Assembly: GCF_011064545.1 (NCBI RefSeq)
Contig: NZ_JAAMFG010000030.1
Span: 124,001 to 188,000, forward strand
Direction: 5' to 3'
Origin: Wenzhouxiangella sp. XN24
GTDB taxonomy: Bacteria > Pseudomonadota > Gammaproteobacteria > Steroidobacterales > XN24
Length of the DNA: 64,000 nt
Made by a program: the position numbers and the translations under genes. This document shows positions 50,218 to 58,359 of this stretch, piece after piece (the first letter of the stretch is position 1; every line of letters begins with the position of its first letter). A model generated the notes under the pieces. The model was not told the DNA's origin. It ran no database searches and saw only the letters and a list, made by a program, of their open reading frames with translations.

Positions 50218-51462
50218 ATGGACAAGTACCTGGTCGGTGGCGCCGTGCGCGACGAACTGCTCGGACTCCCCGTCGCGGAACGCGACTGGGTGGTGGTCGG
50301 CGCCACGCAGGAACAGATGGAGGCGGCCGGCTACCGGCCCGTCGGGCGGGACTTCCCCGTGTTCCTGGACCCGGAGAGTCATGACGAAGTGGCGCTCGCG
50401 CGCACCGAGCGCAAGACCGCCCCGGGCTACCGGGGGTTCGCGGTGAACGCCTCGCCGGAGGTCACGCTCGAGGAGGACCTGCAGCGCCGCGACCTGACCG
50501 TCAACGCGATGGCCCGCGCACCGGACGGCGAGCTCATCGATCCGTGGGGCGGGAGAAGCGATCTCGAGGCGCGCCAGCTGCGCCACGTCTCGCCGGCGTT
50601 CTCAGAGGACCCGGTGCGGATCCTGCGCACCGCCCGCTTCGCCGCACGCTTTCGCGAGCTCGGCTTCACCGTCGCGCCGGACACCCTGCAACTGATGCGC
50701 GACATGGTCGCGGCGGGCGAGGCGGATGCGCTGGTGCCCGAGCGGGTCTGGCAGGAGACGCGCCGCGCGCTGGAGACGGCGCGCCCCGACGTATACCTCG
50801 AGGTGTTGCGCGACTGCGGTGCGCTGGCCGCCGTGTTCCCGGAGATCGACGCCCTGTTCGGCGTGCCGCAGCCGGCGCGCTGGCACCCGGAAATCGACAC
50901 CGGGATCCACATGCTGCTGTGCATGCGCGCCGCCGTCCGCCTGGGACTGGACACCGAGACGCGCTTCGCGGTGCTGCTGCACGATCTCGGCAAGGGCACC
51001 ACGCCGGCCGCCAGCTGGCCCGCGCATCACGGCCACGAGGAACGCAGCGTGACGCTTGCACGGCGCCTGTGCGAGCGGCTGCGCGTGCCGGGCAGCTATC
51101 GCGAGCTGGCGGAGATCGTGGCGCGCTATCACGGCCTGTGTCATCGCGCGGCCGAATTGCGCCCCGCCACGGTGCTGAAGCTCCTGGAAGGCACCGACGC
51201 CCTGCGGCGCCCGGAGCGCTTCGAGAAATTCCTGCTCGCCTGCGAGGCCGACCTGAAGGGCCGCACGGGTCTCGAGGACGCGCCCTATCCGCAGGCAGCG
51301 CTGTTGCGCCGCGCGCTGGCGGCCGCCGGGGGCGTGGATGTCCGGCCGCTGGTGGCCGAGGGACTCGCCGGCGAGCAGTTGCGCAACCGGCTGCGCGCCC
51401 TGCGCAGCGAGGCGATCGCCGCGGCCTGCCCGCGCGCCGCACCGCCGGCGGCCGAGGCGTAG
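50218..51462 (+). CDS. cca: Multifunctional CCA tRNA nucleotidyltransferase (with HD domain)
   Basis: Adds or repairs the 3'-CCA of tRNA. The 414 residues start with KYLVGGAVRDELLGLPVAER, the class II nucleotidyltransferase motif, with the two metal Asps in RDWVVV. Further sites are RRDLTVNAMAR and DPVRILRTARFAARF. The C-terminal HD domain has HEERSVTLARRLC and LLHDLGKG with the His-Asp pair, as in E. coli Cca, which has extra phosphohydrolase activity. Its stop codon falls in a 19-bp tandem repeat. Confidence 0.95.
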   Translation: MDKYLVGGAVRDELLGLPVAERDWVVVGATQEQMEAAGYRPVGRDFPVFLDPESHDEVALARTERKTAPGYRGFAVNASPEVTLEEDLQRRDLTVNAMARAPDGELIDPWGGRSDLEARQLRHVSPAFSEDPVRILRTARFAARFRELGFTVAPDTLQLMRDMVAAGEADALVPERVWQETRRALETARPDVYLEVLRDCGALAAVFPEIDALFGVPQPARWHPEIDTGIHMLLCMRAAVRLGLDTETRFAVLLHDLGKGTTPAASWPAHHGHEERSVTLARRLCERLRVPGSYRELAEIVARYHGLCHRAAELRPATVLKLLEGTDALRRPERFEKFLLACEADLKGRTGLEDAPYPQAALLRRALAAAGGVDVRPLVAEGLAGEQLRNRLRALRSEAIAAACPRAAPPAAEA

Positions 51463-51531
51463 ATCCGGGGCTCACGCGTAGATCCGGGGCTCACGCGAAC
51501 ATCCGCGGCTCAGGCGTAGATCCAGACGAGC
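51456..51531. repeat. 19-bp tandem repeat across the cca and uppP stop codons
   Basis: Four consecutive 19-bp units starting at 51456, 51475, 51494 and 51513. The core is GGCGTAGATCCGGGGCTCA; unit 2 differs at one base, unit 3 at several, unit 4 only partly fits. Unit 1 contains the cca stop TAG; unit 3 ends with the uppP stop (TGA on the minus strand). It looks like duplication of the uppP 3' end. Confidence 0.85.
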
Positions 51532-52307
51532 ACCGCCGCCAGCAACAGCCGATAGACCGCGAACGGCGCCAGGCCGATGCGCCCCAGCAGGGCGATGAAA
51601 CCGCGGATGGTCAGGTAGGCGACCACCCCCGAGACCAGCGTCCCCAGCGACAGCGCCAGCCAGTCGGCGGGCACCGGCGAGCGCACCAGCTTGAGCGACT
51701 CGTAGCAGGTCGCGGCGAGGATCACGGGAATCGACAGCAGGAAGGAGAAGCGCGCGGCCGCCTGGCGCTCCAGGCCGAGAAACAGCGCGGCGGTGATGGT
51801 GATGCCGGAGCGTGAAGTGCCGGGCACCAGCGCCAGCGCCTGGGCGAGGCCGACGATCAGCGCGTCGCGCCAGCCGATGCTGCTCTCGGGACGCTGGTTG
51901 CTGCCGCGCGCGTCCGCCACCCACAGCAGCACGCCGAAGCCCGCGGTCGTCGCCGCGATGACCAGCGGCGAGCGCAGCGCGGTGCTGATGTAGCCGCCGA
52001 ACAGCCCCCCGGCGACGACCGCCGGGATCGTGCCCAGCACCACGAACCAGGCGAGATCGGATTCCCGCGTGCGCGTCCCGCCGCGCAGCGTGCCGAGCGC
52101 ATCGCGGATCATCGGCCACAGCTCGTGGCGAAAATAGAACACCACCGCGCCGAGCGTGCCGACATGCGTGGCGACGTCGAAGGCCAGGCCCTGGTCCTCC
52201 CAGCCCAGCAACACCGGCACCAGAACGAGATGGCCGGAGCTCGAGATCGGCAGGAACTCCGTCAGCCCCTGGATGAAGGCGAGTGCTATCGCGTGCAGCG
52301 GATCCAT
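51510..52307 (-). CDS. uppP: Undecaprenyl-diphosphatase (BacA/UppP)
   Basis: A 265-residue integral membrane enzyme that recycles the undecaprenyl carrier for cell-wall synthesis. The BacA motifs are present: ALAFIQGLTEFLPISSSGHL near the N-terminus (Glu, Ser and His of the active site) and VPGTSRSGITITAALFLGLE (the PGxSRSG motif). About eight membrane segments. The protein ends in VWIYA; the last codons lie within the 19-bp tandem repeat. Confidence 0.95.
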   Translation of the reverse strand: MDPLHAIALAFIQGLTEFLPISSSGHLVLVPVLLGWEDQGLAFDVATHVGTLGAVVFYFRHELWPMIRDALGTLRGGTRTRESDLAWFVVLGTIPAVVAGGLFGGYISTALRSPLVIAATTAGFGVLLWVADARGSNQRPESSIGWRDALIVGLAQALALVPGTSRSGITITAALFLGLERQAAARFSFLLSIPVILAATCYESLKLVRSPVPADWLALSLGTLVSGVVAYLTIRGFIALLGRIGLAPFAVYRLLLAAVLVWIYA

Positions 52308-52320
52308 GCGTCGTCGTCTC

Positions 52321-53478
52321 CTAGAGCCGGTTCGCCAGGTCGAGCAGGCCGAACCCCGCCAGCGGCGGACCGAGGTCCCGGCTCAGGCCGATGACCCGGA
52401 AACGCTCGCCGAGTTCGCCCGGCAACAGCAGCCGCTTGGCCTGCTGCACCTCGGCGATCCCCGCCGCATCATGCCCGGTCGCCTGCAGCATGGCGTCGAT
52501 GCCGTTGCCCGACAGGAAAGCGGCCTGCGTCGTGTAACCCTCGAGCTCCAGGCCCGCCGCGACCCCAGCTTCGGCGATCGCGGTGAAATCCACCCACGCG
52601 CTGAGGTCCTGCAGGCCCGGCCAGAAGAACGGGTCGCCATGCGCGCGATGCCGGTAGTGGCAGATCAGCGTGCCGTCCGGCCGCTCGGGGCCGTAGAGCT
52701 CGCGGCGCGGCAGGCCGTAGTCGATGACCAGCAGCAGGCCGGCGGCCAGGCTGTCGGCGAGGCTGCGCACCCAGGCATGCAGCATCGGCGAGAACTCGGC
52801 CCGGTGGCCTTCCGGAAATGCCTCGCCCAGCTCGATTTCGAGCGCATGGATCACACCCGCGAATTCCGGCTCCGGCGGCAGCAGGGTCCAGGCGAAACCC
52901 GCGCCCTCGCTCTGCACGCCGAGGCGGCGCGGCTCGCCCTGGTGGATCGTGAAGCGTTCCACCGGCAGCGCGTCGGCCACCTCGTTGGCGAGGATCACGC
53001 CGCGAAACTCCCGCGGCAGGGCATCCAGCCAGCGGACGCGCTCGCCCAGCCGCGATCGCTGCCGGTCACGCAACTCGGCGCTCGGCTCGAGCATGCGCCA
53101 GTCGAGCTCCGCCTCCGCCAGTGCCGCCTCGGCGAGGGCGCCGCTGCCGCCGCCGAGCTCGAGCACCGCGCCGCCGCCAATGGCCTCCAGCACCGCCTCG
53201 ACCTGGCGCGCGATGCAGCGGCCGAACAGCGGCGAGATCTCCGGCGCGGTGGTGAAGTCACCGGTCGGGCCCAGCTTGGACGCCCCCCCGCTGTAGTAGC
53301 CCAGCTCCGGCGTGTACAGGACCCGCTCCATGTAGCGGCTGAAGCTGATCGCCCCGCCGGCGCGAATGATCTCCTCGTGCAGGCTGTCCGCGAGCGCGGC
53401 GCTGCAGGCCCGGGCCTCGGGCCCGGGGTCGGGGATCGATGGAGATGGGGAATACAGTGGCGGCAAAGTTCGCGACAA
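52321..53478 (-). CDS. SAM-dependent methyltransferase (MidA/NDUFAF7 family)
   Basis: A cytosolic protein of about 385 residues. The PF02636-type core contains FSRYMERVLYTPELGYYSGG, then GDFTTAPEISPLFGRCIARQ, the SAM-binding VLELGGGSGALAEAAL, ILANEVADALPVERF and LLVIDYGLPRRELY. Mitochondrial relatives methylate an arginine of complex I; the bacterial target is unknown. No ATG fits; TTG codons at 53478 or 53466 are the candidates, and no ribosome site is visible, so the start is uncertain. Divergent from the pteridine reductase gene. Confidence 0.88.
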   Translation of the reverse strand: MSRTLPPLYSPSPSIPDPGPEARACSAALADSLHEEIIRAGGAISFSRYMERVLYTPELGYYSGGASKLGPTGDFTTAPEISPLFGRCIARQVEAVLEAIGGGAVLELGGGSGALAEAALAEAELDWRMLEPSAELRDRQRSRLGERVRWLDALPREFRGVILANEVADALPVERFTIHQGEPRRLGVQSEGAGFAWTLLPPEPEFAGVIHALEIELGEAFPEGHRAEFSPMLHAWVRSLADSLAAGLLLVIDYGLPRRELYGPERPDGTLICHYRHRAHGDPFFWPGLQDLSAWVDFTAIAEAGVAAGLELEGYTTQAAFLSGNGIDAMLQATGHDAAGIAEVQQAKRLLLPGELGERFRVIGLSRDLGPPLAGFGLLDLANRL

Positions 53479-53520
53479 TGGCGTCGCGCGGGCGGCGACG
53501 GGAAAGCGGGGGAATCGTAC

Positions 53521-54285
53521 ATGAGCAATGACAACACCGGCTACCGGGCGCTGGCGGGCCGCACGGCACTGGTCACCGGCGGCGCGCGGCGTCTCGGCGC
53601 GGCGATCGCCACCGCCTTCCATGCCGCCGGGGCGAACGTCGTGGTGCATTACCGCGCCTCGGACGCCGACGCGAGGGCGCTGGCCGCCGGCCTCGATGCC
53701 GTCCGGCCCGGCGCCACGGCCCTGCTGCAGGGCGACCTGCTGGACGCGGCCGCCCTGCCGGAGCTCGCGGCGCGCGCGGCCGCCGCCTTCGACGGGCTCG
53801 ACATCCTGGTGAACAACGCGTCCAGCTTCTATCCGACGCCCGTCGGCACCATCAGCCTCGAGCAATGGGACGACCTGGTCGGCAGCAACCTGCGTGCGCC
53901 GCTGTTTTTGTCCCAGGCGGCCGCGCCGTGGCTGCGGCGCGACGGCGGGCTGATCATCAACATGCTCGACGTGCACGCGCGCCGGCCCTTGCCCGGCCAT
54001 CCGGTGTACTGCGCCGCGAAGGCGGGGCTCGAGATGCTGACCTACGCGCTGGCCGGCGAGCTCGGCCCGGAGATCCGCGTCAACGGCATCGCGCCGGGGG
54101 CGATCCTGTGGCCGGAAAGCGGCGTCCCGGACGAGGAGAAGGCCGCCACCGTCGCCGGCATCGCGCTCGGACGCACCGGTTCACCGGCGGACATCGCCGC
54201 CTGTGCGCTGTACCTCGCCGCCGAGGGCCGCTACGTCAACGGCCAGGTCATCGCCGTGGACGGCGGGCGGCACCTCGGCTTTTGA
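53521..54285 (+). CDS. Pteridine reductase (short-chain dehydrogenase)
   Basis: A 254-residue SDR enzyme. The nucleotide motif TALVTGGARRLGAAIATAF contains TGxxxRxG, which marks the pteridine reductase branch, and the catalytic residues are in IINMLDVHARRP with YCAAKAG. The usual SDR Ser is replaced by the Asp of LDVHA, also seen in PTR1. The gene lies next to folK and folB, so dihydrofolate or dihydrobiopterin reduction fits. The start is ATG at 53521. Confidence 0.9.
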   Translation: MSNDNTGYRALAGRTALVTGGARRLGAAIATAFHAAGANVVVHYRASDADARALAAGLDAVRPGATALLQGDLLDAAALPELAARAAAAFDGLDILVNNASSFYPTPVGTISLEQWDDLVGSNLRAPLFLSQAAAPWLRRDGGLIINMLDVHARRPLPGHPVYCAAKAGLEMLTYALAGELGPEIRVNGIAPGAILWPESGVPDEEKAATVAGIALGRTGSPADIAACALYLAAEGRYVNGQVIAVDGGRHLGF

Positions 54286-54287
54286 CA

Positions 54288-55595
54288 CTAGAACGCATTG
54301 TTCGGCCGGTAGCGCGGCGGGTCGCTGCGGAATTCGCGCTGGCGCTCGAATTCGACGGCGATATCGGCCTGCGGACAGAAACCGAATTGCAGCCAGTGCA
54401 CTGAGGCGTCGAACGAGGCCTCACCCGGCGTGCCGAAGGGCACGTCCAGCGTGTCACCGGCGGCACAAAGCGGCTCGATGCCATCGAAATAGCCGCCCAC
54501 GTTCAGGCTGTTGACCGTCTCGAAAGACACCGGGCGCAGCACCTGTTCGCAGAACAGGAACCCGAGCTGGCCGACCGGCTTGCCGAAAGTCGCGCTGCCT
54601 ACGGTGGCGGCGGTGATGTAGGGCGGCAGGCTGTTGACCAGGATTTCCGAGGCCGAGGCAGTGGACTCGGTCGTGATGAGCACCACCTTGTCGAGCAGCA
54701 GCGCGCGGTCGGGCGGGTCGCTGGTGAAGAAGAACGTCTGGTTGCGGTTGCTGTTCTGGTCGTTGTAGATGTAGCGCGCGAACGCCTGGCCCGGCGCGGT
54801 GCGGCTGGCGAGCAGGTCGGCGAAATGCTCCGTCACGCTGATGAGCCCGCCGCCGTTGTAGCGCAGGTCAACGATCAGTTGCGTGACGCCTGCCGCGGAG
54901 AAGGTATCGAAGGCCGTGTTCAGCGCCGGCACACCCGGTTCCGTGAAATTGCGGAACACGAGGTAGCCGGTGGTGACGCCATCCACCTCGAAGACGCGCG
55001 TCCCGGTGACCGGCGGAATGGTGACGACGGCCTTGGTCAGGATGGGATTCAGCACCTCGCCGTCCGGGTTCTCGAAGGTCAGTTCGAACTGGTAGCCGAT
55101 CTCGCTGGGCCCCAGCGAGCCCGAGAAGCCCTCCGGGCTCGCCAGCACCTCCTCGATCGGCACGCCGTCCACGGCGAGGATGCGACTGCCGCGCACCAGC
55201 CCGGCGTCGTCGGCCGGTCCCCCCTCGAACACGTCCACCGCGACCTGCACGCCGTCGTCCTCGACCGAGCGGAAACCCACGCCGACGAACTGGCTCTCGC
55301 CGAACAGGGCCTCTTCCTCCGCCTGGGTGGTGATGTAGCTGAATCGATCGAGCGGTTCGAAGCGCAAGGCGTCGAGCAGCGCCTCGGGCGACTCGAAGCT
55401 CGCCGGATCGACCTCCGGGAGTTCCTCGTACCAGAAATACCACTGCTGCATGGTCTCGTAGACCGCCTGGTTCTGGGCGGCGATGCTGCACTCGCTGGTG
55501 ATCGGTTCAGGGTCGCTCGAACCGCCGCCACAGGCGGCCAGGGCAAGACCCAGCAATACGGCGGGCAGACGGCGCACCGGACGTGAAATCTTCAT
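54288..55595 (-). CDS. S41-family C-terminal processing peptidase, lipoprotein
   Basis: A 435-residue exported protease. Lipobox LALAACGG (Cys about residue 22). A PDZ domain (about 100-190, VGVGFRSVEDDGVQV) precedes the tail-specific protease core with QLIVDLRYNGGGLISVTEH, catalytic Ser in ITTESTASASEILVNSL and Lys in FGKPVGQLG. Cysteines in the C-terminal part suggest a disulfide. Substrate unknown. It overlaps folK by 4 bp, so it is cotranscribed with the folate genes. Confidence 0.92.
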   Translation of the reverse strand: MKISRPVRRLPAVLLGLALAACGGGSSDPEPITSECSIAAQNQAVYETMQQWYFWYEELPEVDPASFESPEALLDALRFEPLDRFSYITTQAEEEALFGESQFVGVGFRSVEDDGVQVAVDVFEGGPADDAGLVRGSRILAVDGVPIEEVLASPEGFSGSLGPSEIGYQFELTFENPDGEVLNPILTKAVVTIPPVTGTRVFEVDGVTTGYLVFRNFTEPGVPALNTAFDTFSAAGVTQLIVDLRYNGGGLISVTEHFADLLASRTAPGQAFARYIYNDQNSNRNQTFFFTSDPPDRALLLDKVVLITTESTASASEILVNSLPPYITAATVGSATFGKPVGQLGFLFCEQVLRPVSFETVNSLNVGGYFDGIEPLCAAGDTLDVPFGTPGEASFDASVHWLQFGFCPQADIAVEFERQREFRSDPPRYRPNNAF

Positions 55596-56098
55596 AACGC
55601 AACCTCCGCGGCGAAATCGCCCTCCACCCGGGTGAGTGGATGGCGCGCGCCGTCATAAGTTCCCCACAGCTCGGAGAAGCTCCGGCCGAGCACCGGGTGG
55701 ATGCGATCCCCGGCGAGGTCCGCCAGCGGTCGCAGGACAAAGGGATAACGGGTGATCTCGTCGCGCGGCAGCTGCACGCCGTGCTCGTCGATCACGAGGT
55801 CGCCGTACAGCAACAGGTCGAGATCCAGCGTGCGCGGCGCGAATTTCTCCTCGCCCCGGACCCGGCCATGGGCCGCCTCGATGGCGCCCAGCGCCGCGAC
55901 CACCTCGTGCACGTCGTCCTCGGTCTCGAAGGCGATCACCAGGTTGAGGAAATCCTCGCCGCTGAACCCGACCGGACTGTTGCGATAGACCGGCGAAAGG
56001 CGGAGCACCCCGAAGCGCTCGGCCAGCGCCCGCAGCCCCAGCCCGAGGTGGCGACGGGGTTCCACGTTGCTGCCGGCGCCGATGTAGACCTCAGGCAT
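55592..56098 (-). CDS. folK: 2-amino-4-hydroxy-6-hydroxymethyldihydropteridine diphosphokinase
   Basis: Adds pyrophosphate to hydroxymethyldihydropterin in folate synthesis. The 168 residues contain YIGAGSNVEPRRHLGLGLRA, VYRNSPVGFSGEDFLNLVIA, and the signature FAPRTLDLDLLLYGD with the metal Asps. It overlaps folB by 8 bp and the protease gene by 4 bp. Confidence 0.96.
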   Translation of the reverse strand: MPEVYIGAGSNVEPRRHLGLGLRALAERFGVLRLSPVYRNSPVGFSGEDFLNLVIAFETEDDVHEVVAALGAIEAAHGRVRGEEKFAPRTLDLDLLLYGDLVIDEHGVQLPRDEITRYPFVLRPLADLAGDRIHPVLGRSFSELWGTYDGARHPLTRVEGDFAAEVAL

Positions 56099-56456
56099 GG
56101 AAATCCGCCGAGGTCCGCTCGATGCACACGCCCACGTCGCGCGCGCCGCGGATCGCCCCGGGCTTGTTGAGCGTCACCTTGACGCGGGGCACGTCGAACT
56201 CGGTGCAGACGATCGCGGCGATGCGTTCGGCGAGGGTCTCGACCAGCTGGAAGCTGGAGCCCTCGACGAACTCGATGAGGCGCTTGGCGACCGCCTTGTA
56301 GTTCAGCGTGTCCTCGATGCTGTCGGAGGCGGCGGCGCGCCGGATGTCCGCTGCGATCTCGAGGTTGATGCTGACGGTCTGGCGGATGCGCCGCTCCCAC
56401 TCGTAGATGCCGATGACGGTCTCCACGCGCAGGTCATTGAGAAATATCGTGTCCAC
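56091..56456 (-). CDS. folB: Dihydroneopterin aldolase
   Basis: Folate pathway enzyme of 121 residues that cleaves dihydroneopterin to hydroxymethyldihydropterin and glycolaldehyde. It has the tunnelling-fold features: IFLNDLRVETVIGIYEWERR, then DTLNYKAVAKRLIEFVEGSS, and VETLAERIA with the catalytic Glu/Lys positions (VTLNKPGAIRGARDVGVCIE). It precedes folK and follows tsaD by 8 bp, so the four minus-strand genes tsaD-folB-folK-S41 may form one operon. Confidence 0.95.
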   Translation of the reverse strand: MDTIFLNDLRVETVIGIYEWERRIRQTVSINLEIAADIRRAAASDSIEDTLNYKAVAKRLIEFVEGSSFQLVETLAERIAAIVCTEFDVPRVKVTLNKPGAIRGARDVGVCIERTSADFHA

Positions 56457-56464
56457 CGTTGTCC

Positions 56465-57511
56465 TCAGTTGGCCGGCGATGCGCCGGATGTTGCCGCGCC
56501 GGGCGGGCGCAGGGTTTCCAGGTCCCAGCGGGCCCGCGCCTCGATGGCCGGCGATTCCGCTTCGCCGGCTGCCAGGCGCAGCATACCGGCGTAGGCGATC
56601 ATCGCGCCATTGTCGGTGCAGAACTCGAGCCGCGGATAAAACACCTCCGCGCCGATCTCCTGCGCCGCCGCCGCGAGGCGCTCGCGCAGCCGCCGGTTGG
56701 CGCCCACGCCGCCGGCGATCACCAGCCGCTGGATCCCGGTCTGTTCCGCGGCGCGCAGGCTCTTGCCGACGAGCGTGTCTACGATCGCCTCCTGGAACTC
56801 CCAGGCCACGTCCGCCCGGGCGTTTTCGTCCATGTCGAGATCGCGGATTCCGGTGATGACCGCGGTCTTCAGGCCGCTGAAGCTGAAATCCAGCCCGGGC
56901 CGGTTGAGCATCGGGCGCGGCAGCCGCAGGCGCCCGGGAGAGCCGCCCTCGGCGAGGCGGGCCAGCTCAGGCCCACCCGGATAGCCGAGCCCCAGCACCT
57001 TGGCGGTCTTGTCGAAGGCTTCGCCGGCGGCATCGTCGAGCGTCTCGCCGAGCACCCGGTAGCGCCCGAGGCCCGTGACCTCGACGAGCATGCTGTGGCC
57101 GCCGGAAACCAGCAGGGCGATGAAGGGGAACGACGGGGCCGGGTCCTCGAGCATCGGCGCCAGCAGGTGGCCCTCCATGTGGTGCACGCCGACGGCCGGC
57201 ACACCCCAGGCCCAGGCAAGACTGCGCCCGAGACAGGCGCCGACCAGCAGGGCGCCGATCAGTCCGGGACCGGCGGTATACGCCACCCCGTCGATCTCTT
57301 CCGGCGCGCTGCCGGCCTCCGCAAGCACCTGTTTTATCATGGGTAAAAGCTTGCGGACGTGGTCGCGCGAGGCCAGTTCCGGCACCACGCCGCCGAACTC
57401 GGCATGCAGCTGCACCTGGCTGTAGAGCCCGTGCGCCAGCAGGCCGCGCTCCCCGTCCATGACGGCCACGCCGGTCTCGTCACAGGACGTTTCGATGCCC
57501 AGAATCCGCAT
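56465..57511 (-). CDS. tsaD: tRNA N6-adenosine threonylcarbamoyltransferase TsaD
   Basis: A 348-residue ASKHA-fold enzyme that makes t6A37 in tRNA with TsaB, TsaC and TsaE. The metal site is [12 protein letters not shown]; further motifs are [51 protein letters not shown] and [16 protein letters not shown]. Divergent from rpsU across 114 bp, the common macromolecular-synthesis arrangement. Confidence 0.97.
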   Translation of the reverse strand: MRILGIETSCDETGVAVMDGERGLLAHGLYSQVQLHAEFGGVVPELASRDHVRKLLPMIKQVLAEAGSAPEEIDGVAYTAGPGLIGALLVGACLGRSLAWAWGVPAVGVHHMEGHLLAPMLEDPAPSFPFIALLVSGGHSMLVEVTGLGRYRVLGETLDDAAGEAFDKTAKVLGLGYPGGPELARLAEGGSPGRLRLPRPMLNRPGLDFSFSGLKTAVITGIRDLDMDENARADVAWEFQEAIVDTLVGKSLRAAEQTGIQRLVIAGGVGANRRLRERLAAAAQEIGAEVFYPRLEFCTDNGAMIAYAGMLRLAAGEAESPAIEARARWDLETLRPPGAATSGASPAN

Positions 57512-57555
57512 GATCTTTTCCTGTTCTCCTACTGGCTTTCACCCGCGAGGCCCGC

Positions 57556-57561
57556 TAGAAT
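57556..57561 (+). promoter_or_regulatory. Candidate -10 box of the rpsU promoter
   Basis: TAGAAT at 57556-57561 is a good -10 hexamer 64 bp upstream of rpsU in the tsaD-rpsU divergent gap. The -35 region 17 bp upstream reads TGGCTT, a poor match, as is common for ribosomal-protein promoters with other activators. Confidence 0.4.
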
Positions 57562-57625
57562 GGTCGGTCTTTACCCGGCCAGACCAGTCGCCGGGCCCAG
57601 CCAAACGTGACGGTGGTGAGCTTTA

Positions 57626-57841
57626 ATGCCTGGTGTACGCGTACGCGAAAATGAATACTTCGATGCCGCCCTGCGGCGCTTCAAGCGGGCCTGTGAAAAG
57701 GCCGGCGTCCTGACCGAACTGCGTCGCAGGGAGTTCTACGAGAAGCCGACCCAGGAACGCAAGCGGAAGAAGGCCGCGGCCGTGAAGCGTCACGCCAAGC
57801 GGATCCAGCGCGAGCAGTCCCGCCGCAAGCGTCTATTCTGA
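57626..57841 (+). CDS. rpsU: 30S ribosomal protein S21
   Basis: A 71-residue basic protein needed for translation initiation on the small subunit. It is recognisable from [20 protein letters not shown] and the C-terminal basic [18 protein letters not shown]. First gene of the macromolecular synthesis operon rpsU-yqeY-dnaG-rpoD. Confidence 0.98.
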   Translation: MPGVRVRENEYFDAALRRFKRACEKAGVLTELRRREFYEKPTQERKRKKAAAVKRHAKRIQREQSRRKRLF

Positions 57842-57874
57842 CCCCCACGCCCGCCCCGGGGCAATCTCGCCGCC

Positions 57875-58321
57875 ATGTCCGTCAAAAACCGCCTCAGGGA
57901 AGACATGAAGCAGGCCATGCGCTCCGGCGACAAGGCCAGGCTCGGCGTGATCCGCATGGCGCTCGCCGCCATCCAGCAGCGCGAGGTCGATGAGCGGGTG
58001 GAGCTCGACGACACCGCCGTGCTCGGCGTCATCGAGAAGATGATCAAGCAGCGGCGCGAGTCCATCGAACAGTACCGCGCCGGCCGGCGCGACGACCTCG
58101 CCGACCGCGAGGCCGCCGAGATCGACGTGCTCTCCGGCTACCTCCCCGAGCCCCTGTCGGCCGCCGAGCTCGATGCACTCATCCGCAGCACGATCGAGAA
58201 GACCGGCGCCACGTCCATGAAAGACATGGGCCGCGTCATGGCCGAGTTGCGCACCGAGGCCCAGGGCCGCGCCGACATGGCCGTGCTGAGCGCCCGCGTG
58301 AAGGCCATCCTCGCGGGCTGA
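57875..58321 (+). CDS. yqeY: YqeY-family protein (GatB-YqeY domain)
   Basis: A 148-residue cytosolic protein resembling the tRNA-binding tail domain of GatB. Motifs are MSVKNRLREDMKQAMRSGDK, ALAAIQQREVDERVELDD, LSGYLPEPLSAAELDALI and MKDMGRVMAELRTEAQGRAD. Its precise role is unknown. It sits between rpsU and dnaG as in many gammaproteobacteria. Confidence 0.94.
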   Translation: MSVKNRLREDMKQAMRSGDKARLGVIRMALAAIQQREVDERVELDDTAVLGVIEKMIKQRRESIEQYRAGRRDDLADREAAEIDVLSGYLPEPLSAAELDALIRSTIEKTGATSMKDMGRVMAELRTEAQGRADMAVLSARVKAILAG

Positions 58322-58359
58322 CCGCATGACACGATTCGCACGCTGATGGCCGCACGCTG

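Noticed and set aside
51456-51531. Tandem repeat considered as a CRISPR array
   Set aside because: Units are adjacent without spacers, only 19 bp long, and no cas genes are present.
52156-53520. Extended N-terminus upstream of the pteridine reductase (709-codon frame)
   Set aside because: The first about 450 codons are antisense to uppP and the methyltransferase; the SDR fold starts at 53521.
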